Assembly (NCBI GenBank): GCA_014905825.1
Contig: JACGCN010000001.1
Coordinates: 124,001 to 188,000 of the forward strand
Reading direction: 5' to 3'
Source of the DNA: Lyophyllum atratum
Taxonomy: Eukaryota; Basidiomycota; Agaricomycetes; Agaricales; Lyophyllaceae
DNA length: 64,000 bases
Below are positions 11,519-22,042 of this stretch, piece by piece. The stretch's first letter is position 1, and each line of letters begins with the position of its first letter. The notes below the pieces were generated by a model. It was given only the letters and a program-made list of their open reading frames with translations, was not told where the DNA came from and did no database searches. The position numbers and the translations under genes were made by a program.

Positions 11519-12035
11519 AGGAACAGAGGACCCCCGCATATGCCTCATAAGGTCCGATCCTAGTGCGGACATTTTGGGTCTGAAAATCTACCTAGGTCCG
11601 ATCCAAAGTTGCGTACTTTTGGACCAAATTCATACGCATGTCCGATCCAAACCTTTGCTCGTTGCCTGAAGGTCCGATCCAGGTGCGGACGCAGAGGAGA
11701 TGGGTGTTATTCATTTCTCGATGAAATATCCTTTATCTCTTCCAACCACACCGTATTTAAGTGCATGTCACCTTTTCTCTTGCATTCCTTAGTGCTCGAA
11801 GTGTTGCTCAATAACAATTCCATTGGAGATGAGAGATTACATAGGACACCACCTTCCTCCCCCCCCCCCCCCTTTGCCACAATGTCCGATCCATGTTGCG
11901 GACATCTCGAGAAAAAGAGTAGAGGTCGGATCCTGGTGCGGACACATTTGGCCCAAAATGTTGCGGACACATTGGGCCAAATTTGAGGATTTTGGATCGG
12001 ACATTATGAGGCATATGCGGGGGTCCTAGGAACAG
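11519..12035. mobile_element. 501-bp MITE (11527-12027) with 8-bp target duplication
   Basis: The ends are inverted copies of AGGACCCCCGCATATGCCTC followed by ATAAGGTCCGATCC, a terminal repeat of about 34 bp with one or two differences. The element is flanked by the perfect direct repeat AGGAACAG at 11519-11526 and 12028-12035. An 8-bp duplication with short TIRs points to the hAT superfamily. It has no coding capacity. Subterminal copies of GGTCCGATCC or its variants occur at 11551, 11595, 11641, 11671, 11884, 11924 (GGTCGGATCC) and 11994 (inverted), several followed by GTGCGGAC, and probably bind the transposase. A C-run of 13 lies near 11860. Confidence 0.85.
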
Positions 12036-12468
12036 GCGCGCCTTGGTTGACAATGGAATGGCATCGTGTGAACAACGTGGCGCGCGATTTGAGAATTTGA
12101 GATAGAAAGACTCTGAATAACGTGTGCGGCGGCACATCCTCAAGCTGGCCTCGTGGCTTTTTGTCGTCAATCCAGGGTGGAATAAGTACAGCAGCCGCTC
12201 ATGTCAGAAAGTCTGATCGGCTGGGAGATCTTGGGCCACGAACCGCAAACCACAAACCGCGGACCACGGACCACGCACGGGCCTCCAAACGCTTTGATTG
12301 CTAATATGGCACAACAAGTGTCGTGTCGTCGTCAACTTAGGGCCTTCGCTCACTGCTCGCATCGTCAAAGCTGCCTCGCTCGCTGGTGCTCGTCCCCTCC
12401 CTCTCACCGCTTTGCCGTCTTTCCACTGTCAAAGCTTCTCTATAATAGCTATATATACATACTCTGCA
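12036..12468. promoter_or_regulatory. Upstream region of the RTC4-like gene
   Basis: Contains an array of AACCGC/GGACCAC-like units at about 12235-12285 and a TATA-like CTATAATAGCTATATATA at 12439-12456, about 20 bp before the chosen ATG. It also carries the left arm of an imperfect inverted repeat (12200-12227). Confidence 0.4.
12200..12227. repeat. Left arm of imperfect inverted repeat bounding the two-gene module
   Basis: The core TCTGATCGGCTGGGAG matches the reverse complement of 18187-18202 (TCCGATCGACTGGGAG) at 14 of 16 positions, and CATG lies outward of the core in both arms. It may be the transposon end, but no target duplication was found. Confidence 0.4.
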
Positions 12469-15369
12469 ATGCCACTGCTTCCACACCTTTCTTGTTTGCC
12501 AGCCTCAGTTGTCGTGTGCCATGGATGGTAACGTTCGGGATCCTCACGTACCACTAACATTGACTTGTAGGAATGGTGAATGTGGACAGCCAATGGGGGC
12601 CTTGCGAGTCTACAAAGGTGCTGGGGATCCAGAACGTCGGCATCTTCGAGGTTCAGTGGTGCAATCGGTGTGTATCATCCTTCAATAATCTCAATGCCAC
12701 ATATTAACGTGATATAGTGTACATCTTGCCATTGGACTATCTTCCACACCCAGCCATACCGCTTCGAAGACGCACTATCACTTGTCGCGCGACTAACGAA
12801 CCCAGGGCAAGGCAACATCGTCTCACATGAACTCCGTTCACCATCTCCAGTCACCCCTCCTCCCACTGCTACCCAAACTGGTCGGATTGACTGCACGAAT
12901 CCAGCCTGTATGACCAAGCAAGGCAATCGTACGCAAGGAAGCAAGACCTGTGTCGAGTACAAATGCAAAACATGCTGTATTGCGGCTGTCACACTAGCCG
13001 CCAAGAATGGAACAGCGCGCCAGCGATGTAACGCACACTCCCAGCCCGAACTTCTAGCACAAGAAGCTGCTCGACAACGTCCACATGCGGGCCCTGCAGG
13101 TGTCCTTGCTGCGCCGCCCCAGGCTCCCGGTGCAGAGCCAATCGGGCCTCCCCGCTTACACCAGCGTAATATCGAGCCAATTATGATTACTCCTACAGCC
13201 CCTCCAATCCATCGTGCTGCAGCACAACCCAACCCTCCTTCGGAGCCCCTGCCTTTGCGTCCAGCGCCTCATCCTTCACTTCCAGGTCCTATCCCTATTT
13301 CAGGCTCGACGCAAGCGTGCCAACGTGTCATGCGTCACGGTCATTCCCTCTCGCAACCTCTTTCCGAAGAATGGGCCACTGTATACCAAGCCGCGACACA
13401 GAGGAAACAGGAGGCTAAGTCGTTGAAGCTCCGGCAACAGGAAATGGATGACAGGAAGCGGCGGTCATGTACGCTGATTATCTATCATACGGTGAATCCT
13501 TATTGCTTTATTATATTATGTACCTACTAATATATTTCCTACAGGAGGGCAAAGAGCCTCTTCGGCTCAACCACTGTGTCGATACCTTCCCACAACTTGT
13601 GCTTGAATCTGTCCCTTTATTTGTCGACCATTTGAAGCTCAACGGAGCTTCGCGTCTTGACTACTGGCAAGGGGAGTGGACCACGATTTCCCTCGAAACA
13701 CCTCTCGTCATCGAAAAGGACCAGCGGGTCCTTCTTCGGTGCCGTCCAAACCTTCTTCAGCCATTGGAGGACTGTCCTGGGCTTGATAATGAACTCAACC
13801 TTCAACCCACTCGCCGACCGGTCAATAACAAGCGCACTGGCACCACACTTGTGTCACCTGTCAAGAAGACTGCTCGTCACGAACACTGGCCATCAGAAGC
13901 ATCGACGTCTATCATAGCCCCCCCGCGCCTTCACTCCACTCTTTTTCCTGCTCCAGCCCCATCATCCCCGTCTCCAGCCCCATCATCCCCGTCTCCTGCA
14001 CCTGCAAGGCAATCTTCCAAGCCTACGCAACCGCCGAAGAAAGTTGCGAAGGAGAGGAAATGGCCGCACGACTTCTATACGTATGAAATCAGGGACGGTT
14101 TTCGGGAGTTCAACAACATGCTCAAAAAGAATAATCTCGAGAAAACAGCATTCCCTAAGGCCTTCGGCGGCGCAAAATATGTCAAGACGACGGTGTGGAA
14201 GTACAAGAACATCTGGAACAATGCCAATGCAGCGCTCAAGGACACCTACGTCAACCTTAATGGTTCGGATACTGGACTTTTCTCGAGATTTCTTATAGCT
14301 CTCAAGGAGGATGCGAAACGCCGTGACATGGATTCAGCAGAGCCATCACCATCACCCCCTTCGTCACCCAAGCCCGGATCACGCCCGTCACCATCATCCC
14401 CTTCGTCACCCCCTTCGTCACCCAAGCCCGGATCGCACCCGTCACCATCTCCACCTTCCCAGCACCTCGTAAAAGCGGAGGGCAAAGAAGCTGTGGACGA
14501 CATTTCAACCGACTCCGATGATCCCGGGGAATTCCCTGCTAACAACGATCAGGAATTGTGCCCCTTCTGTGACGAGCCCATGGAGGTTGCAGGCTCAGCA
14601 AAGCTTCTTGCAATGCGGAAGGCTCTCCTCGACAAAACATGGCCTGATCCTTCACCTCGCTTGCCCAACCACCGCTCCGCCACATCATTCACTGTATATG
14701 CTTCCTTCTGCGAACAGCATCGCTTTGAAAGCAAGCATCTCCCTTACGCAATCTTGAAGCGCTGGCCTTTGAAGATAAGCTTTGCCAAGCTCTACGATCG
14801 TATTATGGCATTCCGACCCGAGATAGAGGAAATCCTGAACGAGCCGGAGGAAAGTTCGTTTTTCTTGAATTCGAAGCGGTACTATGCACCGGGCTCCAGC
14901 GGAGCGAATGATTGGAATCGATTCACTGAGCAAGGTGCCGGATAGTATGTATCACATCTCTTCTAGGTCTCTCTCGATCTCTGATTATCTCTCTACTAGC
15001 TACGGGGAAGAGGGCTACGAGATCCTGATCTTGACACTTCGAGACATCTTTCCAGAAACCTTAATGGACCTCAGCCCCTTCTCGCCATTATCTTGGAACT
15101 CAGTCATTCGGGAGTTCCTTCTTCCTGAGACCGTAGTTTTATTGATCCAGGATGATCTGAAGCTCTCGCGTGGATCTGCAATCCGAACATTGCACCAGAG
15201 TCGCGTTTTCGGCACGTTAATGCATCCATCAGACAACGAGAGCTCAGCTGTCATGGACGTAATGCGGCGGACGGCGCGAAAGGAAATCGACGTGAAGCAG
15301 GAGGAACAAGAAATGCAGACAAGTCTCGGACAAGATCGTATCGTGATAGATTTGACACTCGATGATTAA
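12469..15369 (+). CDS. RTC4-like domain protein with N-terminal Cys-rich zinc region (mobile-element associated)
   Basis: Five exons (12469-12527, 12571-12667, 12718-13491, 13545-14944, 15000-15369) join in frame to 899 residues. An N-terminal module, ECGQPMGALRVYKGAGDPER then CTSCHW, looks zinc-binding. A second cluster follows: CTNPACMTKQGN, then CVEYKCKTCC and RCNAH. The middle holds Pro/Ser repeats (SPSPAPSSPSPAP; PSSPKPGS). The C-terminus, from CPFCDEPMEVAGSAKLLAMR and FCEQHRFESKHLP to YYGEEGYEILILTLRDIFP and VLLIQDDL, matches the RTC4-like domain family, which I recall as expanded in agaricomycetes. It faces the CxC5/CxC6 gene tail to tail, 143 bp apart, suggesting both travel together. 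The yeast RTC4 name should not be transferred as function. ATG 12469 was chosen because intron 1 then joins in frame. Confidence 0.75.
13956..14010 (+). repeat. Coding minisatellite (Ala-Pro-Ser-Pro units)
   Basis: CCAGCCCCATCATCCCCGTC is repeated in tandem, encoding PAPSSPSPAPSSPSP inside the RTC4-like gene. Confidence 0.6.
14344..14460 (+). repeat. Coding minisatellite (Ser-Pro/Lys-Pro-Gly-Ser units)
   Basis: The unit encoding SPPSSPKPGS(R/H)PSP occurs twice with intervening partial copies, forming a flexible linker before the RTC4-like domain. Confidence 0.6.
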
Positions 15370-15416
15370 TGACTTATGATTAATGACTAGATTGAGTACT
15401 TATGATTAATGACTTG
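15361..15416. repeat. Short repeat in the tail-to-tail spacer
   Basis: Three copies of ATGATTAATGACT (15362, 15377, 15402) lie just after the RTC4-like stop codon, which is itself inside the first copy. The AT-rich spacer likely carries the 3' ends of both convergent transcripts. Confidence 0.6.
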
Positions 15417-15512
15417 TTACACACACTTGTTTGAATATAATAGCCCATACACCGCACACAGTCAAATAAGCTTCAGGCTTGTATAAGAGCAAAAAAAGCA
15501 GGCGTAAATGTA

Positions 15513-17819
15513 TTAGGCATCTGGACGCAAAAGGATATGGCGCGGGATGCTATATGGAGCCCGCAGTGTTCGCTCAAGTTCCCGAATGATGATTCTGTTC
15601 CTCCGCTTGATCATTTCATCAAGAAAGAACTCATACCGGTCCACCTGCATCTCCCTGACGATAGCCTGATAACCTCCAAACCATGCGTTGGCCTGCTCTG
15701 CAGCGGAGGAGTTAAACCTCCACTTCCCGTCCTCAGTTCGAAGCTCAGGCCAGATGTACGGGTTACAAAATGTGCCGCACTCGATGTCTGTCTCCTTATG
15801 CTTGCACTTGAAGTGGAAGACATCGACGGGGAGCGCGCAATGGTTGAAGTAGTGACGGAGCAAAGGGTCTTCATCGTTGTTGAGCATAAGTCGAATCCGA
15901 CAGTTGTTGTCGTGCCAAAGGACACCCGGGAGCGATGCCCTTGTGGGGAACAACCGCATCCAGAATGTCTAAAAACCTGGAAATGAGGAATTGCAATGAC
16001 TGAAACAATGAATGAACTTACACGAACACCGTTTGGCGCTTCAGACCCGTAGAAGGTTGCGCGGCCAAGGATGACTCCGCAGGAAGCAACACAAAGCTGT
16101 TCATTGTGAGTACGTTTCCGTCCGAATCGCGCACGGACAGAAGTGTTGCCCTTCTCCGACTTGCCATCGCAGACACCGTTAACATCAACTTCAACTTCTT
16201 CATCAGCATGCGCAGTCGAGCCTTGGACATCAGCAGTGTCCTTGTGCTTGTCGTCGATGATGTCAGGGAGATCAGCGACGGAATCATCAGGCTGTGAGAC
16301 TTTGAGGCGAGCAAGACGGTGCTTCAATTGGAACATGGCCTTGTTCTGTTGATTGGTATAGTCCTCGAGCCGGCGATGTTCACGTAATGAGCAAGTCTTG
16401 TATCCGTCATCGGCCATTGCTGTGCAAGTCGTAACAGCACACTCATACTCACGATGACCATGTGCCGGGCAGTAATGGTCCTTGACGGAGGCAAGAGGAA
16501 TCGAGCAGTCATGTTGACTGCAGCAAGGATGTCCGATTGTGATCCCATCCGTCACCGTAGAACGAAGATAAGCTGGAGTTTTTGTCACAAAAGGTAGTGA
16601 GAGAGTGAAAATTCACTTACTGAGCTCGCCAGTGGGATTTTTATTGACCCAGCAGCAGAGATCGCACGCATGGTTCCACTCATCTTGTCCAGGCCCGACC
16701 ATACGTAGGTTGCGTGCACGAAGGGCTGGACGAAGTCGTTCCGCCTGGGAGGGAGCATTGTGTTCTAGTTCCAGGAGGTCATTACGCTCTGCGGCATCCT
16801 GAAGAAGCCAATGATGGAAGACCGCATTCCAGACGTCTTCAACATCCATGATGAGACTCTTCGAATACACTGCTGGGAGTGAAGCTGATATCGTCTTAAG
16901 GACAAGCCCTTCGTTATAAATTCGAGCGCAGTTTGTAGCTGACGTCCTGTGAGAGGAATCAACAGCGCTCAGCATGAACATGAGGAGACCATACCATGAC
17001 ATAACCATCATCGTTGAGAATAACTCACAAGTCCTCGCCGAAATGAACACATGCTGGGCAATGTGTATGAAGTCGAACGGCCCGTGATAATATGTACGAG
17101 TGGTGGCGCTATCATGGACATAGTAATTAGCATAGTAACGTGTCTTGCAGTCTTTATTAACTTGAATTAGAATGGTTATGAAATGAAAGATAAACTAGAA
17201 CATACTTCGACAGTACATCGAGGTCGTAAGCCCTGGAATGGCGCCAAAATCTTGTGTGAACACCGTCACCGGATAGGTCAATGATTCGACTAGTTCACGC
17301 TCTCGAAGGGTGTCCTTACTCCCACGGAGCGATTGAAGACATGCAGGGTCAAGACAAACCCGCGTCGGAGGGCATATATTGTAGAATGCTGTGAATCACC
17401 TCTTAGTACAAGCCGTGACGTCCAGATGAAAGCATACCGATACCACGACTGAGCCCATGGTTCAGGAATAGTTGTAGGTATTCCCCTCCGATCCGCCGGG
17501 AGTAGTCTTCAATGGTATCCGGAACAAATTGCCATGCAATGTGACGGAGCGCAGCCCATGCAGATTTTGCGATCTCGTCTTCAAGGCCAAGGCAGACTTT
17601 AAGAAAGTCGTGTACATTGACAGGAAGCGTTTCGAGGGGGCCGGAGTCCCGGAAGGACTGAAAGAGGCTCAGCGTGGGCTTCAGGAGGCGAATAAGATGG
17701 ATATATTTGACGAGGCCATCATAATCCAACACAGACGCCATCTCTGGATTGTTGTTGATGATGCTCGAGAGTTCTGTGAGGTTCATGCAGGGCGAAGGAC
17801 GATGTGAGGTGTGGGGCAT
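15513..17819 (-). CDS. CxC5/CxC6 Cys-cluster protein associated with KDZ transposons
   Basis: Six or seven exons on the minus strand. Exon 1 (MPHTSHRPSPCMNLTELSSI to LNHGLSRGI) is helical. The next block, YNICPPTRVCLDPACLQSLR to TRYYANYYVHD, fits the CxC5 cysteine cluster. A later exon has HACDLCCWVNKNPTGEL, then GHPCCSQHDCSIPLASVKDH, YCPAHGHREYECAVTTC and TCSLREHRRLE, the CxC6-type cluster of alternating Cys and His. The C-terminal exon (LPGVLWHDNNCRIRLMLNND to AAEQANAWFGGYQAIVREM) ends at 15513. Pfam describes CxC5 and CxC6 clusters as associated with KDZ transposases. I see no complete KDZ DDE catalytic core, so whether this protein catalyses transposition is open. The spliced frame is intact, which suggests recent activity or retention. 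Confidence 0.75.
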
Positions 17820-19065
17820 GTTTCCTTAGAGCCAACCTTTAAGAAGACATGCAATGAAACCTCTCTTATTGTGGTCACCACGGATGGGAGGCACAGGTAT
17901 CATTTATTGTATATTGCGAGGTTGGGGCCTATACAAGGAGGCTGGTCTAAGCTGCGGAGTAGAGACAAAAAAAAGTGACGATAGCAGTGAATGGAGAGGG
18001 ACACGACGAGCTAAGAGGTCCGGGGGCTCGGGCATCGTCGCCATCGACGGTCTGAGGCCATCGACGGTGTGGGGAACAAAAAAGATGGGTGGGGCGGAGC
18101 TGGAAATAACCGTTGGTCAGCGCTCACGTGCCTTCCACAGCCACAGGTTTGCTGGCCAGGTTCGCGAACCGGTCCGGCAAACCTTGCTCCCAGTCGATCG
18201 GACGTCCTCGCTCATGTAGTTCCACCCCGAAAGTGTTATAAAGGATTTACTTAACCGCTTGATCTGTCCGTCAAATCGATTTCGGTGGTGAAACTTCAAA
18301 CAAAGGGGCACCGTAGGTAAACTTGAGATTCTGAATGAGTACTGGAAAGTGGACGCTTCTGAGGTTCTGACGAGTGTTCAAGTTGACCTCCCGTTACAGA
18401 ACAACATTTCCCATCAACTAATACCACACGCAACCTCGGAGTCGCAGAAAACAGTGTGTGGAGGAACTTCGGCCATGGATGCTGGCTTGTGGGACACTAA
18501 GTTGTACTGTTAGTAAAAGTGACACACCCAGATCAGCGCACTCACGCAGAGCCCTGGACTTGTCTGATGATTAGTCCCTCGAACCCCCCTAAGTGGAGGA
18601 ATACAAACAAAACAAAAACATGCCGCATCACCTTATGCTCCAGGGCCAGAACGACCCAAGGAGGGCGCAGATCAATCATACATCGTCTGATTGCGCTCGC
18701 ACTCGCCATGGATCGGCAGAAGTAGAAGTCTCAGAGAAGTGGTCCGAATTACAGGAAACGCGTCACATCATAGAACAACTAGATTGGTTTTGACACATTG
18801 ATCAACTATAGGGTGAGATAGTGGGTCTTCCCCATTGTGAGTCGGGCCGCTCAAACGTCCAAAGACACGGGTGGAATTCAATCTGTTCAATGTATCTTCT
18901 CGTGAAGTTATGGAGTTCCAGGTTCCTCAGATGTGAGTGATGTTAGAACCTACGAGCAGCTCCTCAGAATACTCAGCTCACTAAACGACATGGGAGAACG
19001 CGAAGACTGATAACATTTACCACACAGAAAGATATGAGTCACAGCTGATAGCCAATCGATCAAGA
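17820..19065. other. Intergenic stretch between the CxC5/CxC6 gene and GPI paralog B
   Basis: Holds the 5' side of the CxC5/CxC6 gene and the right arm of the imperfect inverted repeat (18187-18216). No supported gene. Confidence 0.4.
18187..18216. repeat. Right arm of imperfect inverted repeat bounding the two-gene module
   Basis: CTCCCAGTCGATCGGACG, read in reverse complement, matches the left arm at 12200-12227 and is followed outward by CATG, as on the left. Confidence 0.4.
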
Positions 19066-19903
19066 CTAAGGCCACATGAGGGTCGTCAAGCTAGCCAGGA
19101 ATGCAGACACCAGGAGACCACCGGACCGCGGAACGGCTGCCCTCGCAGTGTTGGGTATAATTGGAGGCCCGGCTGACTGGGTTTGGGATGGCACCCCCGG
19201 CACGGTCGCAGAGACAGAAGTCGTAGTAGATTGCTGGGAGGAGGGCAGCGTAGTGGTACCTGGCAGGGGGCTTGTGATCTGCGCTGACGCTACTTGGACG
19301 GGGACATGTGATGTCAACTCTGTTTGCACGGCGGTGCTACCCCCGGCGACGAGGGTACAAATCGCATAGCCCTGGAAGAAGGAGCACACCTGCCCAATTG
19401 TAAAATGGCCCGCGGAGTTCGCGTAGGTAAGGGAAGCGTCACTGGGGCCTTCGACAAGAGTGGCTGGATTTATTGCATGCACCCGTGAGTACAGTGATAC
19501 GAATCAAATCAAAATCAGACAAACAAAAGATAGATTTCGATGTAGGAAGAGGTCGTCACTCAAGTAGAATGACGGTGCAGAACAAGAATTTTGAGGAAGA
19601 CAAATTCGCAAAGTCGACAGAAGAAACAGTGACGCACCAGTTCCGAAGAATGACCCCGACTGATCGGATGCATGGGCAGTAGCTTCACCTTGATGCAAGA
19701 CCCACGTCGTTCTCCCATCTTGGCCAACACCCAGGATGTCGGCGCTCACAGGCTGTGGTTCAAAGCCTGGAATATACAGGGAAGTCGTCTGCGCTTCCGC
19801 ATCTAAGGAGATCTGATGCATTTAGTGGAGCGATATGACGATGATAAAAGATCCGTTCTTGACACTGACATTGTGTTGCGAGAATGAATGCTATAGAAGT
19901 CAT
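19066..19903 (-). CDS. Secreted GPI-anchored protein, paralog B
   Basis: Three exons give about 200 residues. The short signal peptide MTSIAFILATQYAEAQ is split by an intron. The conserved block TTSLYIPGFEPQPVSADILG, then GRTTWVLHQG, follows. Exon 3 opens ATLVEGPSDASLTYA and contains FTIGQVCSFFQGYAICTLV. A Ser/Thr/Pro stalk (PGTTTLPSSQQSTTTS) precedes a hydrophobic C-terminus (LLVSAFLASLTTLMWP) suited to GPI attachment. Intron positions and phases match those of the paralog at 10390-11094, so the two are duplicates now about 8 kb apart. ATG 19903 gives the best signal peptide; a longer in-frame start lies upstream at 20047. Function unknown. Confidence 0.75.
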
Positions 19904-20812
19904 TAGACATCTCTTAATTCCAGCCGCGGGAGAGGTTCGGTGATTTATGGAAGGCGTGGGAGTCATGCTTGACACTATGAAGGTGGTCGTCTCGTTTCCC
20001 GGGAAGAGAATGCTAACAGACAGTGTGAACCGAGGTTGATGTGCCATGAAGCAAAAGAACGCGCATCACGTACGTGGGGCGCCTGGTCTACTGTATTAGA
20101 GGAGAGGTGTTAGAGACCGCCGCTGCCTGTCAACAACGACCCTCTCCCGCTAGGAGTTCCGGACAGGTCTGCGAAACAAGGAGACTTAGTTACGAGAAGC
20201 CAGCACACCACGCTCACCGTGACTGCGCAAGTGCGATAGTTCGTGAGTCCAACTTGCCAGCGCTCAGGCCGCACGACAACAACAACAACAACAACAACTT
20301 CTTCAGCAACAACAACCACCAATGTGACCTCGGCCCAGTGCTACATAGAACTGAGAGAGCGAGGACCCCGCAACCGAATCCAGGACGGACTCGCTCGAGG
20401 AAGTCACGGACGCGCTTGAAAAGCTCAAACGCGAACGGGAGGTGCGCTGGAGTGCTGGAGGGAAAGGCAAAAGTGACTCGGGCAAGCGTCTGCCCTGCCG
20501 TTTACTCAACCTCTATGTATCTCGCTGGCTGTCATGATACTAGCATTTCCGCGAACACCTCTCTCTCCTTTCATGTCCAGACTGTTTATTTAGACAGTTC
20601 ATCTCTGTTGCATTGCATTAGATACGGTACATACATAGTTATATTTGGGAATCGGGACAAATGGTAATAATAGTCAGAGCAAGCGAACGGAAAAAGTACA
20701 TGATGCAAGGGAAGATTATACAACCCGTAAGCACACAGCGCAACGTAGTCCCAGTGAAGATGGATAATGCATTCGAGGTGAAGCCGCTCCGCCGCGGGTG
20801 TCGCTGATCTCG
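19904..20812. other. Intergenic stretch with microsatellite
   Basis: Upstream of GPI paralog B and downstream of the kinase-like gene. Apart from the AAC repeat listed separately, no supported feature. The open frame at 20074-20667 has low-complexity composition and no family resemblance. Confidence 0.4.
20272..20320. repeat. (AAC)n microsatellite
   Basis: About eight tandem AAC triplets, then an interrupted second run. Confidence 0.8.
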
Positions 20813-22042
20813 TCATTCGGGGTATACTGGTAGGTAAGATGTGTCATTAGAAAAGTCAGGTTCCGATTCTTCCGAGAGCGGATACTGGAAGCGTGTGTCA
20901 TTAGAAAAGTCAAGTTCCGAGAGCAGATACTGGAAGAATGCATCGTTAGAAATGCTTGTGAATGCTAGGAGACGAGTTACCTGATGTTGCACTTGTTCGA
21001 TCGGAAGATGAACCGGTCGTTGTGGATAGGGTGTGTCCACGGTCATAGAGTCGGGCGTGACAAGGTTCTGGAAGCGCAAATCAATCAGGAGTCGACAGGG
21101 AGAATGGAATAACTCTTTACCTGCTCATTGTCCTTCCACCACAGAGAGATTGCAACTTCCAGTTCTGTCGCCAACGTATCTGCCGATTCATAAGCAATGG
21201 TAAAGCACTTGGCAACAATACTTCCAAAATAGAAATGCAACGATGGAGGTAGCTGGTCAAAGACTCCGCCTCCGCTGGAGATATCATCATGCTTTTGCAT
21301 AACTGCTATTTCCTCCAGTGGTGACGGCATCAAGTCCTTATGGAATGGGAACCGTTCGGAGAGGAGCACGAAAAGGATCACGCCTAATCCAAATATGTCT
21401 GTGCGTCTCGGTGTATGGGCACAGTATCCGATCGGGCAAAGGTATGTCATAGGAGGACCTGTGGTGAAAGTATACCTGTACGGCGCCTTGTGAACAGACA
21501 GCCCAAAATCACACAGGACGGCGTGATGATCATCAGTCAGGAGGACGTTTTGGAGGTGGGGGTCTCCCCAAATAACGTCTCGCGCGTGGAGATGGGCAAC
21601 TCCTTGGACGATTTCTAAAGCCCAAGTCAGTCGAGTTGCAAGTGGGACGTCGGGATGGGACACCAGGTGAGAGAGGAGACCGCCATTACGAAGGAACGGG
21701 AGCATGATACACCCGTCCAAAGGATTACTACCGAGGTACTTGACGATGCGGGGGTGCGATCCAAGGATTTTATAGATTGCTGCCTCGTTGGCGTCGGGAG
21801 CTTTCCGAAATATAGGACCTGGAGACACCCTTTAGATCATCATGTGAGAAATGGTCAACGAAGGCAAGTTTACCATTGAAGCTCGCTAAGGTCGAGTCAT
21901 TTTCACCTTCTCTACTGTTGGACAGGTTTTCGGAAACATCCACGCGGCCAAGAGACGGAGATAGTCGACGAGCGAGGAGGTATGTAGAATACCCGATCAC
22001 TGCAGCACTAGCTATGACAATACCAGAGCGTGAACTCAGCAT
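20813..22042 (-). CDS. Membrane-anchored protein kinase-like protein
   Basis: Exon 1 encodes an N-terminal hydrophobic anchor (SGIVIASAAVIGYSTYLLA, residues about 6-24). A 61-bp intron joins it to the kinase body, FRKAPDANEAAIYKIL then HPRIVKYLG. The Lys of FRKAP and the Glu of NEAAIYK could be the beta-3 Lys and alpha-C Glu. The catalytic loop reads WGDPHLQNVLL instead of HRDLKPEN, keeping Asp and Asn; CDFGLS is the metal-binding motif; TDIFGLGVILFVLLSERFPF is the helix F/G region. No glycine-rich loop is visible before the Lys, so nucleotide binding is atypical. The tail carries a 17-residue repeat (FQYLLSELDFSNDT / FQYPLSEESEPDFSNDT). A second intron lies after WWKDNEQ, and an optional one before the repeat. 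It resembles kinase-like families expanded in agarics; substrate unknown. Confidence 0.7.
20835..20938 (-). repeat. Tandem repeat in the kinase-like tail
   Basis: TGTGTCATTAGAAAAGTCA (plus-strand view) and its context occur twice, about 50 bp apart, producing the repeated FSNDT peptide; a third, diverged copy (CATCGTTAGAAATG) lies at about 20940. Confidence 0.6.

Noticed and set aside
20074..20667. 197-codon plus-strand open frame
   Set aside because: It reads through the AAC microsatellite with no domain and poor composition; likely chance.
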